DNA of 24,510 nt. It comes from Streptosporangiaceae bacterium. GTDB taxonomy: Bacteria > Actinomycetota > Actinomycetes > Streptosporangiales > Streptosporangiaceae. The position numbers and the translations under genes were made by a program. The notes under the pieces were generated by a model. It searched no databases. It worked only from the letters and a program-made list of their open reading frames with translations, and was not told the origin of the DNA. Shown one piece after another: positions 15,683 through 23,413 of this stretch (position 1 is its first letter; the number at the start of each line of letters is the position of its first letter). The stretch spans positions 1 to 24,510 of the forward strand of contig JASHOI010000484.1 in assembly GCA_030041195.1 (NCBI GenBank). The letters are read 5' to 3'.

Positions 15683-15740
15683 GGCACGCAGAGTAATGTA
15701 ACCGACGCGGCGGCTGTATGCCAGTGAGAGCGCGCCGCGC

Positions 15741-17696
15741 GTGACCGCGGGTTATTCAGGAACCAACCAGATCGGGGAATTCGTGAGTAACGGTGCGCTC
15801 GGCCGTGGTCTGCGGCCGCGACAGGCTGATATTGCCCGAATTCGGCGGCGGGTAAGCCGGACAATCACGGAGCTTGGCTACGACATCATCGTGTGGATCT
15901 GGGGGATGCTCGCCGCTGCCTGGGTCACGCGCGACCTTCCCGACGCCGCCGTTATGCAGTCCTTTTCGCTCCGCGTTTCGCTGGCCGTCTGCGTCCTTTC
16001 CCCGGCGTCGGGCGTGCTGGCCGGCCTTTACCAGAGCAAGTGCCAGCGCGGCAGCCTGGCCGAGGTCGTCAGCGTCGGCACGGCCGCCGTCGGGACGTGT
16101 GCCGCGCTTGCCGCGGTGACCATGTTCCTCGTCCCGGGCCAGCACGCGCCGCTGGCGACCGTGGCGGGCGCGGCCGTGTTCGCGGTGCTCGCGATGCTCG
16201 GCGCGCGTTATGTGCTGTTCGCGGTGCGGCAGCGGATCCGGACGCCGGCCACAGCCCCGGCCGCGGTAAAGGTGATCGTGTTCGGGGCGGGCGAGGCCGG
16301 CACTCAGCTCGTGCACAGCCTGCTCACCCATCCCGACGCGGAATACCGGCCGGTGGCCATTCTTGACGACGACCCCCATAAGCGGAGGCTCCGCATCTTT
16401 GGCGTTCCGGTGCTCGGCGACCGCACCTCAATGGCGGAGGCGGCGGCCCGGACCGGGGCGACGGTGCTGGTGATCGCGATCGCGCGGGCCAGCGGTACGG
16501 CGATTCGCGACCTTACCGCCCAAGCCGAGCGGTGCGGGCTGGTGCCCAAGGTGGTCCCGTCGATCAGCGAGCTGCTCAGCGGCGTCGAGCGGATCGAGGG
16601 GGTACGGGATCCGCGGATCAGCGACCTGCTCGGGCGCAGGCCGGTGCAGACCGACGTCGCCTCGGTCGCCGGTCACTTCGCGGGCAAGCGGATCCTGGTC
16701 ACCGGGGCCGGGGGCTCCATCGGGTCCGAGCTCTGCCGTCAGCTGCACCGGTTCGGCCCGGCCGATCTGATCATGCTGGACCGCGACGAGTCGGCGCTGC
16801 ACGCGGTCCAGCTTGACCTGCACGGTCGCGCGCTGCTCGACTCCGACGGCTCGGTGCTGGCCGACATCCGCGACGCGCGCCGGATCGGGCAGGTCTTCGA
16901 GCAGTTCCGGCCGCAGATCGTGTTCCACGCCGCCGCGCTGAAGCACCTGCCGCTGCTCGAGCGCTACCCCGCCGAGGCGTTAAAGACAAACGTCTGGGGC
17001 ACGTGCACGGTGCTCGAGGCCGCCGCGGCGTGCGGGGTCGAGTCGTTCGTGAACATCTCCACCGACAAGGCCGCGGATCCGGTCAGCGTGCTCGGCTACT
17101 CCAAGCGCGCCGCGGAGCGGCTCACCGCGCACATGGCCGGCCGGGCGGCCGGCACCTACCTGAGCGTCAGGTTCGGCAACGTCCTCGGCAGCCGCGGCTC
17201 GGTGCTCACCGCGCTGAGCGCGCAGGTGGCGGCCGGCGGCCCGGTCACGGTCACGCACCCGGAGGTGTGCCGCTACTTCATGACCGCCGACGAGGCGGTG
17301 CAACTGGTGCTCCAGGCCGCGGCGATCGGCCGGGACGGCGAGGTGCTGGTGCTCGACATGGGCGAGCAGATCCGCATCGCCGACATGGCCCGCAGGCTCG
17401 TCGCCACCGTGCCGCGGCAGGTCGACATCGTCTACACCGGCCTGCGGCCGGGCGAGAAGCTCGCCGAGGACCTGCTCGGCGAGGGCGAACGAGACGAGCG
17501 CCCGTACCATCCGCTGATCCGGCACGTCCCGGTGGCCCCGCTGGCGCCGGCCGCTGTGGCCAGCTTAGATCCCGCCGACGCCCTGGCCGGACTGCGCAAG
17601 GCGCTGGGCGACGACACCGCGCGGGGAGCCGGGCGCCCCACCCCGATCCCGGCGGCCAGGCCCGACCCGGACACCCGGCTGACCCTCCCCCGGTAG
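15741..17696 (+). CDS. FlaA1/CapD-type membrane NDP-sugar 4,6-dehydratase or epimerase
   Basis: A 651-residue polysaccharide biosynthesis protein. Four N-terminal membrane segments (about 45-165) are followed by a CoA-binding-like Rossmann domain (GAGEAG, about 178) and a C-terminal SDR domain with GAGGSIGSE (322-330), STDKA (440-444) and GYSKR (452-456). Family members such as PglF, WbpM and CapD act on UDP-GlcNAc at the inner membrane to start rare-sugar synthesis. At the place of the SDR catalytic Tyr, four residues before Lys455, this protein has Leu451. FlaA1-type enzymes usually have Met there, so the active site follows the family's Tyr-less type. The start is uncertain: GTG 15741 gives the longest form, but GTG 15783 has GGGGA just upstream (637 residues). 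It is convergent with the phosphatase gene, 4 bp away. Confidence 0.88.
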   Translation: MTAGYSGTNQIGEFVSNGALGRGLRPRQADIARIRRRVSRTITELGYDIIVWIWGMLAAAWVTRDLPDAAVMQSFSLRVSLAVCVLSPASGVLAGLYQSKCQRGSLAEVVSVGTAAVGTCAALAAVTMFLVPGQHAPLATVAGAAVFAVLAMLGARYVLFAVRQRIRTPATAPAAVKVIVFGAGEAGTQLVHSLLTHPDAEYRPVAILDDDPHKRRLRIFGVPVLGDRTSMAEAAARTGATVLVIAIARASGTAIRDLTAQAERCGLVPKVVPSISELLSGVERIEGVRDPRISDLLGRRPVQTDVASVAGHFAGKRILVTGAGGSIGSELCRQLHRFGPADLIMLDRDESALHAVQLDLHGRALLDSDGSVLADIRDARRIGQVFEQFRPQIVFHAAALKHLPLLERYPAEALKTNVWGTCTVLEAAAACGVESFVNISTDKAADPVSVLGYSKRAAERLTAHMAGRAAGTYLSVRFGNVLGSRGSVLTALSAQVAAGGPVTVTHPEVCRYFMTADEAVQLVLQAAAIGRDGEVLVLDMGEQIRIADMARRLVATVPRQVDIVYTGLRPGEKLAEDLLGEGERDERPYHPLIRHVPVAPLAPAAVASLDPADALAGLRKALGDDTARGAGRPTPIPAARPDPDTRLTLPR

Positions 17697-17700
17697 CCGG

Positions 17701-18282
17701 TCAGGCGCCGGCCGGGCAGTCCCCGGTCTCCCAGCACAGGCCGACGAGCTGGTCGAGCAGCCCGCTGAGAACCGCGGCGGTTTCCGCGTATCCCCCCGGC
17801 GGGCCGCCGGCCGGGTCGGGCACGTCGTCGGCGGCGCTGTCCCCGAGCAGCGCGGCCCGTTCCCGCCCGTCGTGGGCGCGCGCCAGCCATCCGGTCAGGT
17901 CCTCATCCGGCGCCCGCTGCCCGACCGCCCCGCCGCGGCGGACCAGTTCCTTGAGCGTGAACGCGCGCGGCCACGCGGCCGGCGCGGTGACCACGGCGTG
18001 GCGCAGGTTTTCTCTGGCCATCGCCAGCGTCAGGTCGGCTGCCTCCAGGTCCCCCGCGGTCACCCGGTGGCTGCGATGCGCGGCTATATCGAGCCCATAG
18101 CCGGCCATGACCGTGACCGCCTCGGGACGCGCCGGCTCGCCCTCGCCGAGCATGCCGCCGGAACGCACGGTCGCGGCCGATCCCAGCGCGGCAAGGCGTC
18201 TGGCGAGGAGGGCTTCGGCCATCGGCGACCGGCATACATTCGCCGTGCAAAGGATGAGCACTTGTGACCTGGAAACCATCAC
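17701..18282 (-). CDS. Low-molecular-weight protein-tyrosine phosphatase
   Basis: A 193-residue cytoplasmic phosphatase. The N-terminal CTANVCRSP loop holds the nucleophile Cys12 and Arg18 of the C-X5-R-S motif, and the general acid is Asp156 in DDVPDP. It is longer than the typical ~150-residue enzyme, with extra Ala/Gly-rich stretches around 135-165. Such Wzb/PtpA-like enzymes dephosphorylate the tyrosine cluster of Wzc-type autokinases. One is encoded divergently, 72 bp away, so the pair very probably forms one phosphorylation cycle controlling polysaccharide synthesis. The GTG at 18282 is preceded by TACGCT and 6 nt, suggesting a leaderless transcript. The adjacent ATG at 18279 is the alternative. 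Confidence 0.9.
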   Translation of the reverse strand: MMVSRSQVLILCTANVCRSPMAEALLARRLAALGSAATVRSGGMLGEGEPARPEAVTVMAGYGLDIAAHRSHRVTAGDLEAADLTLAMARENLRHAVVTAPAAWPRAFTLKELVRRGGAVGQRAPDEDLTGWLARAHDGRERAALLGDSAADDVPDPAGGPPGGYAETAAVLSGLLDQLVGLCWETGDCPAGA

Positions 18283-18288
18283 CTACTC

Positions 18289-18308
18289 AGCGTAGCTATA
18301 ACTACACT
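18289..18308. promoter_or_regulatory. Divergent promoter region between phosphatase and autokinase genes
   Basis: The minus strand has TACGCT (18289-18294) 6 nt before the phosphatase GTG, a leaderless layout. The plus strand has TACACT (18303-18308) about 46 nt before the autokinase ATG. Between and over them lies an imperfect palindrome, GTAG-CTATAA-CTAC (18292-18305), which could be an operator for both genes. No clear -35 is seen. Confidence 0.4.
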
Positions 18309-18354
18309 CACCGTTGTGACTCACGGCACATGGCCAGCTCACCGGGGAGACTGA

Positions 18355-19965
18355 ATGACCACCGAGTTCGGTTCCGATCCGACTCTTCGTTCCTACGCCC
18401 AGCTTGTGCGAAAGCGTAAGTGGTGGGTTATCGGGCTTGCCCTGGTCGGGTTAGCGGTCAGCCTGGCAATCTCGTTCACCGAGTCCAAGCAGTACGCGGC
18501 CTCCGCGCAGGTCCTGGTGCAGTCGACCGGCGGGACGAGCGCGCTGAGCTCCGACCAGCAGCCAGTCACCACGACCGATGTGCAGACGATGCTGCAGCTG
18601 GTGACCAGCGCCCCGGTCACGAGCGCGGTGCAGAAGAAGCTGGGTCACGCGCCGTCGGTGACCGCGGCCGAGGTCGCACAGACCAACGTGATCTCGATCA
18701 CCGCGGTCGCCGGGACCCCGGCCGAGGCCGCGACCGTCGCCAACGCCTACGCCCAGGCGTTCGTCAGCTACCAGCAGACCGTGGCGATCAACAGCCTGGC
18801 GCAGGCCGAGGGACAGCTGCGGAGCCAGATCCGGTCGATCGGCAAGCAGATCAAGCAGCTTCGCGGGACGTCGGGCACCGCGTCGCAGCAGGCCGCGCTC
18901 GTCAACCAGCAGGCCGTGCTGAACGAGCAGCTCTCTCAGATGCAGGTCGACAGCTCGTCGGCGACCAGTGGCGTGACCCTGGTCACGCCCGCCCAGGCGC
19001 CGGGGTCGCCGAGCTCACCCAAGCCGAGCGAGGACGGGACGCTCGGCCTGCTGGCCGGGCTGATCCTGGGCCTGGCGGCCGCGTTCATCCGGGAAAGCCT
19101 CGACGACGCGGTGACCACCAAGGAGACGGCCGAGGAGTTCGGCGGTGCCACGGTGCTGGCCGCGGTGCCGATGGTGAACTCGTGGAAGAAGCGCGACCGG
19201 CCGCTGGTGGTGTCGCTCGCCCGGCCGATGTCGCCGGCGGCCGAGGCGTACCGGTCGCTGCGCACTTCGCTGCAGTTCGCCAGGCAGGAACGCGACCTGC
19301 ACACGATCCTGGTCACCAGCCCCGCCGCCGCCGAGGGGAAGACCTCGACGCTGTCCAACCTCGGCGCGATGTTCGCCCAGGCGGGACAGCGGGTGGTGCT
19401 GGTCTCCTGCGACCTGCGCAAGCCCAGGCTGGGCCAGTTCTTCGGGGTGAACGAAAAGCCGGGCCTGACCACGGCGATCCTGGGCGAGCAGCCGGTCGAG
19501 GAACTCGTCCAGGCGGTGCCCGGAGACGACAACCTGTGGCTGCTGGGCAGCGGCGACCTGCCGCCCAACCCGGCCGAGCTGCTGAACGGCAGGCGGATCC
19601 AGGAGGTCTTCTCGGCGCTGCGGGAACTCTTCGACCTGGTGCTGATCGACAGCCCTCCGGTGCTGCCGGTCACCGACGCCGTGGTGCTGGCCAAGGACAC
19701 CGACGCGACGCTGCTGATCGTGGCCGCCGGCCAGACCAGCCGGGGCGACCTGCAGCGCGCCTCGGAGAAGCTGGCCCAGGTGAACGCCCGGGTGGTTGGC
19801 CTGGTCCTGAACGAGACCACGCGGCAGGGCGGTTACGGCTATGGGTATGGCTACGGTTACGGCGGCAGCTACACGACCGACAAGTCGCTGCTGTCCCCCG
19901 TGCCGGCCCAGCTGAATGGCTCGGCGCAGCCCTCTCATCGGGGTGGTTCCCGGCGGGCTAGGTAA
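18355..19965 (+). CDS. Wzc-like bacterial tyrosine autokinase with Wzz chain-length domain
   Basis: A 536-residue inner-membrane protein that controls polysaccharide polymerisation and export. A Wzz-type domain lies between membrane spans at about 23-41 and 230-246; its periplasmic part includes a helical region (about 140-200). The cytoplasmic BY-kinase domain has Walker A SPAAAEGKTST (Lys329), Walker A' VVLVSCDLRKPR and Walker B LVLIDSPPV. The C-terminus carries the autophosphorylation cluster GYGYGYGYGYGG, with tyrosines 494, 496, 498, 500, 502 and 506. Kinase and membrane part are fused as in proteobacterial Wzc, not split as in many Firmicutes. GGGGAGA lies upstream of the ATG. The divergent tyrosine phosphatase is its likely antagonist. 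A terminator follows at 19980. Confidence 0.92.
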   Translation: MTTEFGSDPTLRSYAQLVRKRKWWVIGLALVGLAVSLAISFTESKQYAASAQVLVQSTGGTSALSSDQQPVTTTDVQTMLQLVTSAPVTSAVQKKLGHAPSVTAAEVAQTNVISITAVAGTPAEAATVANAYAQAFVSYQQTVAINSLAQAEGQLRSQIRSIGKQIKQLRGTSGTASQQAALVNQQAVLNEQLSQMQVDSSSATSGVTLVTPAQAPGSPSSPKPSEDGTLGLLAGLILGLAAAFIRESLDDAVTTKETAEEFGGATVLAAVPMVNSWKKRDRPLVVSLARPMSPAAEAYRSLRTSLQFARQERDLHTILVTSPAAAEGKTSTLSNLGAMFAQAGQRVVLVSCDLRKPRLGQFFGVNEKPGLTTAILGEQPVEELVQAVPGDDNLWLLGSGDLPPNPAELLNGRRIQEVFSALRELFDLVLIDSPPVLPVTDAVVLAKDTDATLLIVAAGQTSRGDLQRASEKLAQVNARVVGLVLNETTRQGGYGYGYGYGYGGSYTTDKSLLSPVPAQLNGSAQPSHRGGSRRAR

Positions 19966-19979
19966 AACCGCTCTGGCGG

Positions 19980-19997
19980 AGCGTCAGGGCTGACGCT
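19980..19997 (+). terminator. Terminator of the tyrosine autokinase gene
   Basis: AGCGTCAG (19980-19987), GG, CTGACGCT (19990-19997) form a perfect 8-bp stem followed by ATTGTTCTC. It lies 15 nt after the stop codon. It separates the autokinase from the membrane protein gene at 20063. Confidence 0.7.
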
Positions 19998-20062
19998 ATT
20001 GTTCTCCCAAACGGTCATTTTGATCAAAGGCCCGCATACGCAGCGGGAGTGGGGGGACCGGG

Positions 20063-20737
20063 ATGTTATCCCTGATCGCTGCCGCCTCTTCAACATCGTC
20101 CGACAGCACGGCAAGCCAGGTCTCAACGGTTCTGAATGCGATAGCGCCGCTGCTGTGGGTTGTGGTCGTCGTCCTCGCCATCGTGATATTCCGCAAGCCC
20201 CTCACCTCGGCCATCGGGCGCGTCAGTGAGGTAGACGTCGGCTCCACCAAGGTCGTTCTCGAGAATCAGGCCGAGATTGCCGCTAACACCACCAAGCAGG
20301 TTGCGACGAACGCCGGCAAGCCGATAGCCAATGCCGACGCGAATACGAAGCAGGCCATCAGCGAGGCAAAGAAGAGCGTCGCCGATGATCCGTCGGCTTC
20401 GGTGCTCAGCGCGTGGAGCATGGTGGAGACCGCGGCCGGGGCCGCGGGGCCGGTAGGCGGTGTGACGAGTCCGGCCGTCCCGGACGTCGTCAACGGGCTG
20501 GCGAAGGACAACCGCCTCGACTCGTCTCTCGTGCCCGTCGCCAAAATGCTGGAGTCGCTGCGGAACGTGGCGACCAAGAACCCCAAGGCGATCAGCTCAC
20601 CGACCGCGGAGAGTTTCGTGAACGCCGCAGGTGATCTCGCCAACCTCCTCACCCAGGCCAAAGCGCCGGACGCGACCGCGCCAACCGCCGGATCCAGCGG
20701 TGCGTCAGACGTTCCGGCACAAGAATTGGCCCACTGA
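20063..20737 (+). CDS. Single-span membrane protein, possibly with a HEPN/DUF4145-like domain
   Basis: A 224-residue protein with a short Ser/Thr-rich N-terminus, one strong membrane span (about 26-44), and a cytoplasmic region. An Asn/Ala/Lys-rich, probably coiled stretch (65-105) is followed by a helical part (about 108-198). Within it, DPSASVLSAWSMVE and, later, MLESLRNVATKNP followed by a helix resemble the two-helix pattern of DUF4145/HEPN-like proteins. The position expected for His in the RNase-type R-x4-H motif is Lys here (R167-N-V-A-T-K), so no nuclease activity is implied. This family match is by eye only. A G-rich site (GGGGGGACCGGG) precedes the ATG. Codon use is a little less GC-biased than the autokinase gene. 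The gene sits alone after the autokinase terminator, and its role is unknown. Confidence 0.72.
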   Translation: MLSLIAAASSTSSDSTASQVSTVLNAIAPLLWVVVVVLAIVIFRKPLTSAIGRVSEVDVGSTKVVLENQAEIAANTTKQVATNAGKPIANADANTKQAISEAKKSVADDPSASVLSAWSMVETAAGAAGPVGGVTSPAVPDVVNGLAKDNRLDSSLVPVAKMLESLRNVATKNPKAISSPTAESFVNAAGDLANLLTQAKAPDATAPTAGSSGASDVPAQELAH

Positions 20738-21327
20738 CACCCCGGCGCCCGTGCAGATCACGGTGATCGCCGCATTAGCGCTGACGCTGCTCACCAGCGG
20801 TTTAGCGTGCGGAGCGTAAAGGTTGTATCGAAGACGCTGATTATCGCGGTTCTTCCTTCCGGGGTCGCCGCGAAGAAAGTCGCCGTGCGCTATAAGCCGA
20901 AAGGCAGTTCGTGACCGCCCCGTCGCCGCCGGCCGCGAGGCCGGCCGGCACGGCGGGAGGAGACTCGGGTCAGGGGCCGGCAGCGATACGGCAGGGGAAC
21001 CGGGCACGGCACCTGGCGCCTCGTCCGATACCGGCTCCGGCGGGCCGGGCTTACGAGAATTCCCAATCCGAATATTTTCACGTCTCGGCGCTCAGCCTCG
21101 AGCAGTACGTGCTGAAAAGCCTGAACGTCTTTTGCACGCCGGACATCCTGTTCAGCGTGGCGGTGCTGGTCGGCGCTAATTCTGCTGGCCTGGCTGTCAG
21201 ATCGTGCACGAAGCAAGGATAATCCGGTCGAAATCGGCACAGAGTTGGCGCGCCATACCGTATAATTCGGACAGTGCCTCGGGTGACAGTTCATCCGCAG
21301 GCCCCGGATCAGGGGAAAGGCCAGCTC
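20738..21327. other. Poorly resolved 590-bp stretch between two plus-strand genes
   Basis: No gene can be assigned with confidence. The stretch holds a perfect 13-bp palindrome GATCAC-G-GTGATC (20756-20768), several short GC stems and an AT-richer part near 20815-20900. It also holds a candidate 103-codon frame (20911-21222), listed separately. The part after 21222 is presumably the leader of the lipoprotein gene. Composition is less GC-rich than the neighbouring genes, which fits a decayed region. Confidence 0.5.
20911..21222 (+). CDS. Uncertain small ORF or remnant of a membrane protein gene
   Basis: A GTG-started frame of 103 codons; AAAGGCAG lies just upstream. The first ~47 residues are Pro/Ala/Gly-rich and could be disordered. 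The second half (EYFHVSALSLEQYVLKSLN, then a hydrophobic ILFSVAVLVGANSAGLAV) has strongly GC-biased third positions in this frame, as real genes here do, and reads like an amphipathic helix followed by a membrane helix cut short. It may be a small membrane protein or the surviving piece of a larger one. I do not recognise a family. The antisense frame over the same bases is less convincing. Confidence 0.35.
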   Translation: MTAPSPPAARPAGTAGGDSGQGPAAIRQGNRARHLAPRPIPAPAGRAYENSQSEYFHVSALSLEQYVLKSLNVFCTPDILFSVAVLVGANSAGLAVRSCTKQG

Positions 21328-22041
21328 GTGAAGCGCCCCTCCGCCGCTGGTCGACGCCCGGCCCGGGTGGCTGCGACGGCCGTCGCAGCGGGGTGGATGC
21401 TGATCCCGGCAGCCTGCTCTTCCCCGCAGCCGTCCGCGCCTCAGCCGGTAACCGGGGTGGAGCTGAAATCGGCGCTGCTGCCGACATCGGAGTTCCCAGC
21501 GGGATTCACGGTCTTGGCGAAGAGTTCGTACGACTCGGGCAGCCGCGTGAGCAGCTCGCCGGCTCGATATGACCTGGCAACCATGACATGCGGCACGTTC
21601 GCTTCAGTGCTCGGGGGGCCTGGATTCGGGGAGACCGCGATGGCGGCCGATGGGTTCATCGACCGGGACGCAGATCAGGGCTACGCGCAGTTCATTTACC
21701 AGTTCCGGCACCCCGGGACCGCGAGGGCGTTTGTCGCCGGGCTTCGCACCACGGGCGTGCGGTGCCGCTCCTTCGCGGCTCGCGTCTTCGGCTCGCTGGG
21801 ACGGTTTACCCTGCGGACGACGGCTGCCGCACCTGTCGACGGTCACCAGGCACTGCAGATTGCCGAGGTGCAAGTGTCGGCCGATACGGACACCTTTGAT
21901 TACGACCTTCTGTTCGTGCTCGACGGCACGGACGTCTGTGGCAGCATCAGCGTCGGGTACGACGGCGCGCCGGTGCCGAGCGAACTTGCGCCAGCAACCA
22001 TCGCCGCCAGGCTGATCACCCGCGTCCAGGCCCTGCGCTGA
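21328..22041 (+). CDS. Secreted lipoprotein, function unknown
   Basis: A 237-residue lipoprotein. The GTG at 21328 is chosen because GGGGAAAGG lies about 8 nt upstream and it gives a clean signal: basic [12 protein letters not shown], a hydrophobic stretch, and a lipobox ending IPAAC with Cys30 as the lipidated residue. An upstream GTG at 21274 would bury the signal. The mature part (about 205 residues) contains three further cysteines (TMTCGTF, VRCRSF, DVCGSIS) and looks like a mixed alpha/beta domain starting [11 protein letters not shown]. This layout is reminiscent of PknH-C-like sensor-domain lipoproteins of actinobacteria, but the match is only suggestive. Its 3' end overlaps the convergent vapC gene by 26 bp. 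Confidence 0.75.
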   Translation: MKRPSAAGRRPARVAATAVAAGWMLIPAACSSPQPSAPQPVTGVELKSALLPTSEFPAGFTVLAKSSYDSGSRVSSSPARYDLATMTCGTFASVLGGPGFGETAMAADGFIDRDADQGYAQFIYQFRHPGTARAFVAGLRTTGVRCRSFAARVFGSLGRFTLRTTAAAPVDGHQALQIAEVQVSADTDTFDYDLLFVLDGTDVCGSISVGYDGAPVPSELAPATIAARLITRVQALR

Positions 22042-22432
22042 GGAAGGCGGGCGAGATGTCGGTGTGGCCGAAGTCGTCGCCTTTGAACAGCAGCGGTTCC
22101 CCGGTGGACTTGGCCAGTGCATAAGCGAAGCAGTCGCCGAAATTCAGCCCGGCCTTGTGGCCACTGCCCTTCCCGAAGTCGCGGTACGCGTCCCTGGCGA
22201 TGCGGGCCTGATCGTGCGTCACCGGTTCGACGCGCAGTTCTGCGGTCTGGACGAGCTCGTCGAAGCGGCGGCTTGCGACCGGGTCACGGCTGGCGTCGAC
22301 GACAACCGCGGTTTCGAGGTAGTTCGCGGCGGAGATCCGCCGGGTCTGTGCTTCCTCGATGGCGTGAGCCATCACGCTGGCATCGTCTTCGGCACGGAGA
22401 ATCGCGATGAGAGCGGACGTGTCGACGATCAC
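22016..22432 (-). CDS. vapC: VapC-type PIN-domain toxin ribonuclease
   Basis: A 138-residue PIN-domain protein, a Mg-dependent RNase inhibited by the adjacent antitoxin. The acidic active site is visible: Asp4 (MIVDTSAL), Glu40 (NYLETAVV), Asp100 ([11 protein letters not shown]) and Asp119/120 (KGDDF). Length and motif order fit VapC. The GTG start overlaps the vapB stop by 4 bp, so the pair is translationally coupled. The 3' end runs 26 bp into the convergent lipoprotein gene. All catalytic residues are kept, so the toxin is probably active. The RNA target (tRNA or rRNA in known members) cannot be read from the sequence. Confidence 0.92.
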   Translation of the reverse strand: MIVDTSALIAILRAEDDASVMAHAIEEAQTRRISAANYLETAVVVDASRDPVASRRFDELVQTAELRVEPVTHDQARIARDAYRDFGKGSGHKAGLNFGDCFAYALAKSTGEPLLFKGDDFGHTDISPAFLSAGPGRG

Positions 22433-22683
22433 GCGGGAAGGCCTCGCTCGTCGTAGAGCAGGTCGCCGTGGTCTGCGGTGCGGAACGGCTCACGGAGCCG
22501 GGGTGCGGTGTCTCTGCCGATAGCCAGGAGCCGGTCGGCCAGCCCCGCCTCGTGGACATGCCGCACCCTCTCGAGGCGTTCGCGGACCGCGACGGTGACG
22601 GCCCTCGTCTGGGTCTCGCCGGTCAGCGCGGCAAGTTCCCGCACCAGCTCGTACGTCTCTTCGTTCTTGATGTTCAGGCTCAT
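22429..22683 (-). CDS. vapB: VapB-type antitoxin (Rv0623/PSK-type transcription factor)
   Basis: An 84-residue antitoxin. The N-terminal half ([24 protein letters not shown], then [14 protein letters not shown]) is a ribbon-helix-helix-like DNA-binding part typical of Rv0623-type VapB. The C-terminal tail with [21 protein letters not shown] binds and blocks the VapC active site. GAAGGG lies 7 nt upstream of the ATG. A palindromic operator (22696-22721) lies directly upstream and overlaps the likely promoter, as expected for autorepression by the VapBC complex. The gene lies 53 bp downstream of a response regulator gene on the same strand. Confidence 0.92.
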   Translation of the reverse strand: MSLNIKNEETYELVRELAALTGETQTRAVTVAVRERLERVRHVHEAGLADRLLAIGRDTAPRLREPFRTADHGDLLYDERGLPA

Positions 22684-22695
22684 GATCTACCCTTC

Positions 22696-22721
22696 TACCA
22701 TGTCCATGGTACCACGGTACC
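22696..22721 (-). promoter_or_regulatory. Operator/promoter of vapBC
   Basis: Two inverted repeats overlap: TACCATG-TC-CATGGTA (22696-22711) and GGTACC-AC-GGTACC (22708-22721). On the minus strand they contain TACCGT and TACCAT, either of which could be a -10 element. They lie 13-38 nt before the vapB start. The layout fits binding of a VapB dimer pair that blocks RNA polymerase. Confidence 0.65.
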
Positions 22722-22736
22722 TCCGACCACACCGGG

Positions 22737-23393
22737 TCAGGACTCCAGATAGCGGAGGACGGCGAGCACCCGTCGGTGGTCAGCGTCTGAGGGGGCCAAA
22801 CCGAGCTTGCTGAAGATGTTGGCGACGTGCTTCTCGACCGCCCGCTCCGAGATCACAAGGGTGCCGGCGATGGCGCCGTTCGACCTGCCTTCGGCCATCA
22901 GGGAGAGGACGTCGTGCTCCCTCGGGGTCAGGGCATCGAGGTCATCGGTGCGTCGGGTGGCCCCCAGGAGTTGCGTGACGACCTCGGAGTCGAGGGCGGT
23001 GCCGCCGGCCGCCACCCGGCTGAGCGCGTCGACGAACTCGCCGACATCGCCGACGCGGTCCTTGAGCAGGTATCCGACGCCGGCGGCACCGCGGCCGGAT
23101 GCCGCTCCAAGGAGCTCGGCGGCGTGGCGGGTCTCGATGTACTGGGAGAAGACCAGCACTCCAATGCCGGGGTGGTCACGGCGGATGGCGATAGCCGCCC
23201 GGATGCCCTCGTCGGTGTAGCCGGGCGGCATTCGCACGTCCACGACCGCGGCATCCGGCTCGTGCTCGTCCACGGCCGCTCGCAGAGCCTCGGCATCGCC
23301 CACGGCGGCCACGGTCTCGTGTCCCCGGTCGGCCAGGATCTCGACCAGCCCGGCCCGGATGACGGCGGAGTCTTCCGCGATCACGATCCGCAT
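22737..23393 (-). CDS. NarL/LuxR-family response regulator
   Basis: A 218-residue regulator, close paralogue of the one at 11608-12252 (both begin MRIVIAED and end RRVLAVL). The receiver carries Glu7/Asp8, phospho-acceptor Asp52 (VVDVRMPP) and Lys in GYLLKDRV. The C-terminal LuxR helix-turn-helix reads LTPREHDVLSLMAEG, then SNGAIAGTLVISERAVEKHVANIFSKLGL. A small insert (GAASGRGAAG, around residue 97-106) distinguishes it from its paralogue. AGGAGG lies upstream of the ATG. It is preceded by its kinase gene (20-bp gap) in one operon. Targets are unknown. Confidence 0.93.
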   Translation of the reverse strand: MRIVIAEDSAVIRAGLVEILADRGHETVAAVGDAEALRAAVDEHEPDAAVVDVRMPPGYTDEGIRAAIAIRRDHPGIGVLVFSQYIETRHAAELLGAASGRGAAGVGYLLKDRVGDVGEFVDALSRVAAGGTALDSEVVTQLLGATRRTDDLDALTPREHDVLSLMAEGRSNGAIAGTLVISERAVEKHVANIFSKLGLAPSDADHRRVLAVLRYLES

Positions 23394-23413
23394 TCCAGGC
23401 TCCTCCTATCGGG

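Noticed and set aside
20890..21294. 134-codon minus-strand frame in the gene-poor stretch
   Set aside because: It is Arg/His/Cys-rich with no motif. The plus-strand frame over the same bases has the better codon bias, though it too is uncertain.
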